A DNA stretch of 64,000 nt from Acridotheres tristis (Eukaryota > Chordata > Aves > Passeriformes > Sturnidae), in NCBI GenBank assembly GCA_037013685.1, contig CM072906.1, forward strand, positions 3,626,001 to 3,690,000, written 5' to 3'. Below the pieces are notes generated by a model. That model saw only the letters and a program-made list of their open reading frames with translations. It made no database searches and was not told the DNA's origin. Shown piece after piece: positions 59,101 to 64,000 of the stretch (position 1 is its first letter; every line of letters begins with the position of its first letter). Both the position numbers and the translations under genes were made by a program.

Positions 59101-61635
59101 CAAATGTGCCCTCAGGTAAGAGGAACAGCAGCACCCTGGCTGCTGTACAAGTTCACCTACACCTACCAGAGCTAGGCAGAAATCTGCCGCTTGTCCTGCA
59201 GGAACTAAACACCACGTTCCTGACCTGTCAGAGGGTAAAAAGTCCTCCCACTGCTCACCTTTAAGACAGTGAACATAAAGAACTCAAACCCCAGTGATGA
59301 TTTTGATGTTACAGTGAATGGAAGTGAGTGACTCACCCTGAAAGCCCAGTGCCAGTCACCTGTGCTTTCTGCCACACCAGCTGCCAGAATATAACCACAG
59401 CCACTGCCAACAACAGAAAGGAATGATCAGTAAGCACCAGTGAATTTTGGATGGCTGAAATGATATGTCTTGCCAGCTAAGGAGAACATACAGAAATGTT
59501 CTGTCATAGTTTTCCAAAGGGATAAACAGAAATAACCCTCATGGTCTGTGCCAGACTGCTTGCCAGGCAGTATTAAAAAGAGAGTCGAACCTCCTCAGAG
59601 AAGATTTGAGATGATGACAGAAATGTCCCAGGTTCCCCTGGGAATACATATTCTGTAGAATGACACTGCAAACCCGGATCAAAGAGCCCATAAAACATTT
59701 TATTACCTACTCTGTTCTGTGCTAGCCACAGGAATTATGCCCTGCAGGAATTTCTGTGGTTTTAATCTGCCTTCTGGGCCCAGCCTTGGCTGCCTGCTCT
59801 GATACAGAGTATGCCTCTAAACCATTTGAAAAGCCCTTCTCCACCTTTTCTTCAGACACAATGTCAATTTAACTAAAAGAGGACAGGGGAGTACAAGTTC
59901 TTCCTTGGGAGACATTTAATGGAGGGGTCTTGAAAAATCTGTCAAATAAACTAATACCTAAAAGCTTTTGTCTTCCAAAACACAGAAATGAATTATATAC
60001 TCTCATGCACATATTTCTTTTAGAATTGATTCAATATTTTACTCAAAGCCAGAGTTTCTAGAGTCTAGACTCTCCCTAAAAAATGTTAGGGGGGAAAAAG
60101 CAGATTTTTTTCAAGGTAAGTAGAGAAATACACCTAATCAGCTCTATTCAAACTTGGTAAGGAAGTGACAAATCCCTTTGCAAGAGCCAGTGCAGAAATA
60201 CATCAAAATAAATCTGATTAGGGCTCAGGGTATATTGAATTGCAGGTGTGGCCAGAGAGAATTTCAAAAGGCCACTGCAAGAAAACCAACCTTCCCACTG
60301 GAATGAAGATGTAGAAGATAGCTAACACTGTGGTCCTTCTTCCTTCCTCAAACAGGTCTGCAATGATGGTAGGTGCTATAGTGGAGTAACTGGCAGAGCC
60401 AATGCCAACCAGTCCTCGTGAAAGAACAAATATCCTGTAATGCTGCAGGGAAAAGACATACTATAGTAAAACAAAGTCCATGCAAGAAAGAAACTTTACT
60501 GTTAAAGAGGGGGATTTTAGTGGATGACATCTACCAGAGGAAATCAGAATTGAACTGCCTTTTGCCTATGTCTGTATTCCCTCCACTCACACCTGCTCCC
60601 CTCACATCACTGCTCAGCTTTCTCTTTCTGCACAGCAGTGACTTCTCAGAGTGACACCCAGAGGGAATTTCAGGACAGGGTGGACAGAGCACATGTAACC
60701 AACAAGCTGCCACGCTGTAAGGTCATCAACAACAAACATTCAGGACACAAATAAAATCCCATCCATCACAACAATGATGTGTGGGTTCCCTATGGCCTAG
60801 GCTGGACTCCAGCGTCCTACAAGGCATTCCTGCATGGAATATTTAGTCCAGGCTTAAGGCTCAGGAAATGAGTGGTCACTGCTGCTTTTCCAAATGTGAT
60901 TAGAGAAGGAGTCTATCAGTTCTGCAGGATGTATGCAGGTTATTTTCATAGCACCCTCTAAAAAAGCAACATACCGACTCAGTGATGAATGAGCTCCCCA
61001 AGGTCACACCAGACCAGAAGAAAATCCCAGCTCCAAGGATGATTTTCCTGTTGTAGCGATCTCCAAGGTATCCAAAGATGGGAGCAGCCAGCATGTAACA
61101 TAAGGTGAAGACTGAAAACCCAACAATGAACAAAGACAATATTTGTTTAATTATTTTGGTCATATGTACTGCTCACCCCTCAGATAAAATAACCAGATAA
61201 AATCAGGTAATTTTTAGGGCAGAGGCTAAAGGAAGACTGAGGCTGAGTAGGACTAGGAGAGGGATTGATATTTGGGAAAAGACAAATGCAGACTCAAAAT
61301 ATCTAAACAATAAAATCTATGTGGATTACTGAACTTCTGTGTTTCTTGAGAAACCCTTCATCTTCTGATTCACATACTGTGGGATTTTTGAAGGACCTGA
61401 TTCCAGCCTGACTTTCAGTTTTGCACTTGGTCAGCCTGCCCACGAGTGGAAGTGAGCAATACCACACACAAGGAGGAACCAGCAGAGGTAAGTAACTGCA
61501 CTGTGTTTTAGGAGCAGACCACAGAGGGGCAAGGCAAACTCAGTTGTCTGAATGGAGAGACTTCATTACCTGTTTGCAGTAGACCTGTCTCCCCATCACT
61601 AAGCCCGAAGTATTTCTGTATATCCAACAGGATCC
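40992..61635 (-). CDS. SPNS3: SPNS3, spinster homolog 3 transporter, 3' ten exons (partial gene)
   Basis: Polytopic major facilitator superfamily transporter of the spinster family. SPNS2 exports sphingosine-1-phosphate and SPNS1 is a lysosomal lysolipid transporter; the SPNS3 substrate is not firmly established. Exons in transcription order: 61635-61570, 61111-60975, 60442-60291, 59403-59337, 57797-57601, 55738-55586, 52512-52323, 49881-49816, 43838-43740, 41159-40992. All junctions are AG/GT and phases match, giving 431 residues plus TGA. SPNS3 rather than SPNS1 or SPNS2 is chosen from runs such as [23 protein letters not shown] and [16 protein letters not shown], which fit remembered human SPNS3 best. 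The family motif [10 protein letters not shown] is intact. The first coding exon (start codon, first helix) is not in the window. The protein stops shortly after the last helix (EEAQRL), without the longer polar tail I recall in human SPNS3. I call the exons 2 to 11 on the assumption of one upstream coding exon. Confidence 0.95.
41160..43739 (-). other. SPNS3: SPNS3 intron 10
   Basis: GT...AG intron of 2580 bp between the TM11 and TM12 exons. No exon-like segment, repeat or RNA gene was recognised inside. Confidence 0.85.
43740..43838 (-). CDS. SPNS3: SPNS3 exon 10 (TM11, [12 protein letters not shown])
   Basis: 99 bp, residues 344-376, phase 0 at both ends. Acceptor TTTGTTTCAG, donor ATT|GTAAGT. 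Carries [13 protein letters not shown] and the invariant [14 protein letters not shown] motif of the spinster family. It is separated from exon 9 by the longest intron seen here (43839-49815). Confidence 0.96.
43839..49815 (-). other. SPNS3: SPNS3 intron 9
   Basis: The largest complete intron, 5977 bp, phase 0. Apart from the ORF at 49398-49805 next to its donor, only short chance frames are seen. Since both flanking exons are phase 0, an in-frame cassette exon here would be tolerated, but none was recognised. Confidence 0.85.
49398..49805 (-). other. unspliced 135-codon ORF with signal-peptide-like N-terminus, SPNS3 intron 9
   Basis: A true ATG at 49805 starts [18 protein letters not shown], a basic then hydrophobic leader, followed by polar sequence with [11 protein letters not shown] and a Cys-containing C-terminal part ending [10 protein letters not shown] at TGA. 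It begins ten bases inside the donor of SPNS3 exon 9, on the same strand, but in a different frame from the exon. Start context is weak (C at -3). Open frames also exist on the opposite strand (49522-49905), which argues for compositional openness or an old repeat. I do not recognise it; retroelement origin or chance is as likely as a gene. Confidence 0.2.
49816..49881 (-). CDS. SPNS3: SPNS3 exon 9 (TM10)
   Basis: 66 bp, residues 322-343, phase 0 at both ends. Acceptor CTGTTTTGCAG, strong donor CTG|GTAAGTGC. Encodes [17 protein letters not shown] then TDILL, matching the family G-E-L/T-L-L-x-x-NWA block. Too short for simple ORF detection; placed by family alignment and splice sites. Confidence 0.94.
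50741..50752 (+). repeat. poly(G) run of 12
   Basis: Twelve consecutive G in SPNS3 intron 8, just upstream of the CR1 fragment, in a G-rich context (AAGGGGG at 50721 and GGGTTGGGGG after it). Length may be uncertain through sequencing error. Confidence 0.9.
50925..51157 (+). mobile_element. CR1 LINE 3' end fragment
   Basis: A 5'-truncated CR1 copy in SPNS3 intron 8, in + orientation (antisense to SPNS3). The recognisable 3' region includes GAAGTGTTCAAGGCCAGG, the CCTTCCAACCCA segment, and a terminal array of ATTCTATG-type octamers at about 51126-51154. This tail is diagnostic of chicken repeat 1 elements of birds and reptiles. No coding capacity remains. Confidence 0.93.
52323..52512 (-). 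CDS. SPNS3: SPNS3 exon 8 (TM8 and TM9)
   Basis: 190 bp, residues 258-321. Acceptor TTGTCACCAG, donor TTTT|GTAAGT. Begins by completing Ser of SLIFGGIT, followed by [10 protein letters not shown] at the TM8-TM9 turn and [11 protein letters not shown] in TM9. No stop in frame. It ends in phase 0 at STF, continuing directly into IFIACGE of exon 9. Confidence 0.94.
52513..55585 (-). other. SPNS3: SPNS3 intron 7
   Basis: 3073 bp, phase 2. The ORF at 53019-53411 on the minus strand has a short hydrophobic end but no family match. No repeat recognised. Confidence 0.85.
55586..55738 (-). CDS. SPNS3: SPNS3 exon 7 (TM7 and TM7-TM8 loop)
   Basis: 153 bp, residues 207-257 plus two bases. Acceptor GACTTTCAG, donor CAG|GTGAGC. 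Contains [15 protein letters not shown] and the paired-Cys extracellular loop [15 protein letters not shown], both close to SPNS3 rather than SPNS2. A second AG six bases inside the exon (CTGTAG) would also splice in frame and drop two residues. The upstream acceptor is preferred because N-C-S-F then aligns with N-W-S-F of the human protein. Confidence 0.95.
56755..57125. promoter_or_regulatory. intragenic CpG island in SPNS3 intron 6
   Basis: A sharply bounded GC- and CpG-dense block in otherwise AT-rich intron, holding the 21-bp repeat and many CpG dinucleotides (for example GCTCGTCCGGAGGAACGC near 56831). CpG-depleted vertebrate DNA rarely keeps such density unless unmethylated in the germ line, so an alternative or antisense promoter is a reasonable reading. 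No TATA box or recognised first exon is seen. Open frames at 56882-57094 (+) and 56753-57163 (-) are compositional. Confidence 0.7.
56899..56961. repeat. three tandem 21-bp GC-rich units
   Basis: Three exact copies of a 21-bp unit, CCGGCCGGGGGAAGC plus AGGGAG, starting at 56899, 56920 and 56941, then a partial copy. It sits inside a CpG island. Each unit has a run of five G and a run of three G, so the + strand could fold into G-quadruplexes. Both strands are open in some frame (a seven-residue Pro/Ala/Cys repeat on the minus strand), which is a side effect of composition. Confidence 0.95.
57601..57797 (-). CDS. SPNS3: SPNS3 exon 6 (TM6 and central cytoplasmic loop)
   Basis: 197 bp, residues 142-206 plus two bases. 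Acceptor TGTCTGCAG, donor CAGAA|GTAAGT. TM6 is [17 protein letters not shown], followed by the central loop rich in Arg, His and Glu. The loop contains an exact 12-bp tandem duplication at 57657-57680 that writes EMPD twice. By eye the loop is roughly 15 residues longer than in human SPNS3. It ends near [10 protein letters not shown], which aligns with the W-C-E-D-V segment before TM7. Confidence 0.92.
57798..59336 (-). other. SPNS3: SPNS3 intron 5
   Basis: 1539 bp, phase 0. About 43% of it is the solo LTR, so the pre-insertion intron was about 870 bp. The LTR lies in the same transcriptional direction as SPNS3. Confidence 0.85.
58265..58927 (-). mobile_element. solo LTR of an endogenous retrovirus, antisense relative to the + strand, in SPNS3 intron 5
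   Basis: Read on the minus strand the segment starts TGAGATGTCACAG and ends CTGTGATTTCTGTCTCA, so it has TG...CA ends with an imperfect inverted repeat. Five-base flanks are GTGCT (58260-58264) and GTGAT (58928-58932), a one-mismatch target duplication. Promoter and poly(A) elements are visible: TATAAATCC at 58412-58404 with AATAAA about 15 bases on at 58390-58385, and an earlier TATTTAAGG/AATAAAGG pair near 58729-58701. No primer-binding site or internal genes adjoin, so it is solo. Inner boundaries 58287-58922 also have TG...CA but no duplication. Non-coding; no viral gene remains. Confidence 0.75.
59337..59403 (-). CDS. SPNS3: SPNS3 exon 5 (rest of TM5, DWHWAFR)
   Basis: 67 bp, residues 119-141. 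Acceptor TTGTTGGCAG, donor AGG|GTGAGT. The AG left by exon 4 joins T here to complete Ser of VGSGCGYI. It carries the conserved TGDWHWAFR block preceding TM6, and ends in phase 0. Relative to SPNS2 (G-L-G-Y), the second residue is Cys (G-C-G-Y). Confidence 0.93.
59404..60290 (-). other. SPNS3: SPNS3 intron 4
   Basis: 887 bp, phase 2, starting with the weak donor GTTGGT. Nothing else recognised. Confidence 0.85.
60291..60442 (-). CDS. SPNS3: SPNS3 exon 4 (TM4 and start of TM5)
   Basis: 152 bp, residues 69-118 plus two bases. The acceptor chosen is GCTGCAG|CATTAC because it keeps phase 0 and gives [13 protein letters not shown], aligned with the family Y-W-L-L-SRGLVG block. A second AG eight bases inside the exon (ATTACAG) would break the frame. 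The invariant ASYSTIAPT and IPVGS motifs are present. The donor, AAG|GTTGGT, is clearly sub-consensus. Confidence 0.94.
60443..60974 (-). other. SPNS3: SPNS3 intron 3
   Basis: 532 bp, phase 0. Nothing recognised inside. Confidence 0.85.
60975..61111 (-). CDS. SPNS3: SPNS3 exon 3 (TM2, motif A, TM3)
   Basis: 137 bp, residues 23-68. Acceptor GGGTTTTCAG, donor GAGTCG|GTATGT. Encodes TM2, the cytoplasmic MFS motif A as [10 protein letters not shown] (Asp and both Arg intact), then TM3 around [14 protein letters not shown]. This is the most strongly conserved block in the window and fixes the family. The exon ends in phase 0 after ITES. Confidence 0.96.
61112..61569 (-). other. SPNS3: SPNS3 intron 2
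   Basis: 458 bp, phase 1. Nothing recognised inside. Confidence 0.85.
61570..61635 (-). CDS. SPNS3: SPNS3 exon 2 (end of TM1, TM1-TM2 loop)
   Basis: 66 bp, residues 1-22 of the partial product. Acceptor CTCTGTTGCAG, donor CAG|GTAATG. It enters with the first base of a Gly codon supplied by the missing upstream exon and leaves after the first base of a Val codon. The translation [10 protein letters not shown]...GLLQT matches the spinster block LLD(I/V)Q..F....AGLLQ(T/S) that follows the first helix. No upstream exon with the expected NYMNW-type sequence is found between here and 64000. Confidence 0.93.
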
Positions 61636-64000
61636 CTGCAACAGAGGCAGACATTGAATGGCAGCAAAGTTCCCTGCTCAGTCCTGCTAAGTGGCCACTC
61701 AAAAACAGGGCTTACAAGAACTGCAGCACGTTTAGTTTGAAGTTTCGATGTAAGCCATTACTCTACCACAAGCACAAGATACACAGATTTAAAAATTCTT
61801 ATCACTATAGATAAAATTAATGATCTTCCACTATAAGGGTTTTATGAGAGTCAGTTTACCCACTGTTTCAAACACATCTGTTCTGCTTCTTTTGCACCAT
61901 TAGTACCTAAGTACACGAACAATTTAGAGTTCAATGTTTAATGGATACAATATGGAGCAAAACAGTGGATGTTAAGACAAAAATGTAATTTTCTTTTCTA
62001 TACCATGCCAGAGCTGCAGATCTTCCATCTCTCCTATCTTGTATTTCCAATTTACACTGCTGAAAACTAATTAAAAATAGAAGATACTGCTTTGAAAAAG
62101 CATACCTGTACTCCAGTGTTGAAAGATATAAATTTAAAAAGACATTTACATCTCATGCCCCTTCAGTTTTGTCAAAATAGATAGAGTCATAACATTATTA
62201 AGAGGATGAAACCACCACCACTTAAGAGAACAAGTTCTGTGTAATTTGCCTGCTGTGCTCACAGGAGCTCATCAACAGCAGAAGGCAGTGAGTAAAGTCA
62301 GCAAGGGACACCCATTCTCCCACACTGCGTTTTACATGTTGTGAAATGAACTTCACTGCTCCAGCCACTTAAAAGCAGTGTGGGACCAGCTAATTTAAAG
62401 CTAAATCCATGTTCTCCCACAGTCCCCATGGCTGCAGCATCAGTCCACTCACTATTTACTGATGTGACTTCAAGTCACTGTAGATCAAGGTCCAGCCTAA
62501 GAGCAGCTCCAGAGGTGTACAGCCATTTCTCAATGACTCTTGAACATATTTTACATTTAGGGGTTTCCTAATGGTTTCAAAAGTTTAAACAAGTGATTTA
62601 ATTCAAACATTTTGCATCATTAAAACAGGACAATCAGTTGTATCCTTCCTTTCTGGCAGCCAGTGATCAATGCACAAAAATACTGTATTAGAGAAATTCA
62701 GGTTTGGTCCCGTGGAGTATTTAGAACAAATCACAGCTAACACGACTTGAACAGAAACACAACTTCATCTCAAACTAACATTCCACTGAGCACCATTAAA
62801 ATGTCATCCCTTCCACATAACTAAAACAACTGACCCTGCCAGTTCCTGGCAAATTACAAAGCATTGATTTGAAGGGCTTGGTGGACAGAACAGAGGGGAA
62901 AGGTGTGCATGGTCACTAGTTTCAACACTGAAGCCAGCAGACAAATAAGAGGAAGAGCTTGTTTTCTGTGCTGTCAAAGCCTGCGAGCAAAAGTACCCGG
63001 AAACCACAACTTTGTAACCAACTGCTGCCAGTTTACTTCTGAGCTGATCCTCACACCTCCCCTTCCTGTTAGCTGATCTCTGACACCATCATACACTTGG
63101 ACAGCCAGCATCAATAGCACTGCTCCAAGAATTCTGCAGTGGCACTGAATTCTAGCAGGTGAGCAGTACATTGCTGTGGTATAAACTGCAGCTCACAGAC
63201 TTCCCCATGGCCCGGGAGTCATGGAACTTAGGAAGAAGTGGTTTAGTCACAGAGTGTAATTAAAGGAGATGTTTGAAAGGCCTGGGCGCTATCCCCACCT
63301 CTGCTCTTGAATTCTTGCATGCCCTGAAGGTACCTCACTCACAGGAACATGTTGAGAAAATTTTAAGCTCTTAGCGGGTTCAGGAGCCCCCAAAATAGTT
63401 CAAAGCCTGGAATGAGCCAAATAACTTCTTGATCTTAACCCTCCCAAGGGGATGCCCTTCTAGCATCCAAGTTCTTCCTTGAAGATATTTTCATCCTCTT
63501 CCATCCCCCACCCTTCTCCAAGGAAAGTTACCTGACAACAGAACTCATACACAATCTTCACTAACAGCCTTGCAGTGTCATTCAGCGTGCACTCTACTTG
63601 CTTCCTTCCCTCTTGTGTTGTTAAAAAGTACTCAAAAAAACCAAGCTCAAACTCTTAAACCCACTACACTCTCCATTTTTAAAGATACTGACTGAATGTC
63701 CTAAATTTCCGAATGGTCCAAGTAGCAAAATAATTATTTTGTATATGTAACTAGGTATTAATTCAAAATTCAATAATCTATCCTCCGGGTTTTTTCAAGG
63801 TTTTAAAACATTTCTGTTTCCCAGGCCACTCAGAAGTAAAATATAGCAAGCTCACAACAAGTGTTTCCCCTATTTTCTAAATCAGATCCCTGGAAGCATG
63901 GTGGATACTTAGGAGTAATACTAAATAGAAGAATTTACAGAGACCACAGTTTATATGGGAGGAAAAAACCCCATAGTTTCCCTCCAGTTTACTATAAGCA
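61636..64000 (-). other. SPNS3: SPNS3 intron 1 (partial)
   Basis: Sequence upstream of exon 2. I searched by eye for the reverse complement of the expected L-N-Y-M-N-W segment ending coding exon 1 and did not find it. No CpG island is present, so promoter and first exon should be beyond the window. Confidence 0.7.

Overview
The window reads as nuclear DNA from a bird. The evidence is two CR1 retroposon 3' ends carrying the characteristic octamer tail (34615-34760 on the minus strand, 50925-51157 on the plus strand), an avian-style solo LTR, a LINE relic, vertebrate splice signals, and one split gene that can be followed across ten exons. No prokaryotic or organellar feature is visible.

The only gene I can establish is SPNS3, a spinster-family major facilitator transporter on the minus strand. 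Ten exons (61635 down to 40992) join in frame without a stop until the natural TGA at 40992-40994, giving 431 residues from just after the first transmembrane helix to the C-terminus. The first coding exon and the promoter lie beyond the right edge (>64000). The 2364 bases right of the last recognised exon are intron 1. The introns hold a solo LTR (58265-58927), a CR1 fragment (50925-51157), a compact CpG island with a 21-bp repeat (about 56755-57125) and an unspliced 135-codon ORF with a signal-peptide-like start (49398-49805).

The left 40.9 kb is downstream of SPNS3 and contains no gene I can identify. In human 17p13, SPNS2 follows SPNS3 in the same orientation, but I found no SPNS2 exon here. 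This region holds a dinucleotide microsatellite (340-408), a decayed LINE fragment (about 2080-2830), a pentanucleotide microsatellite (10051-10073), a 26-bp minisatellite of 13 units (17102-17441), a CpG-rich block with a first-exon-like segment and good donor (25190-25955), an exon-like stretch at 26997-27105, a microexon-like element at 22929-22958, and one long but unrecognised ORF (32415-32963).

Many open frames are chance. The supplied translations allow non-ATG starts, and in the minisatellite the open frames follow directly from a stop-poor unit whose length is not a multiple of three. Nothing here proves a new system. The best candidates for undescribed biology are the orphan CpG-island/first-exon unit at 25.2-26.0 kb, the intragenic CpG island at 56.8-57.1 kb, and the secreted-type ORF beside SPNS3 exon 9.
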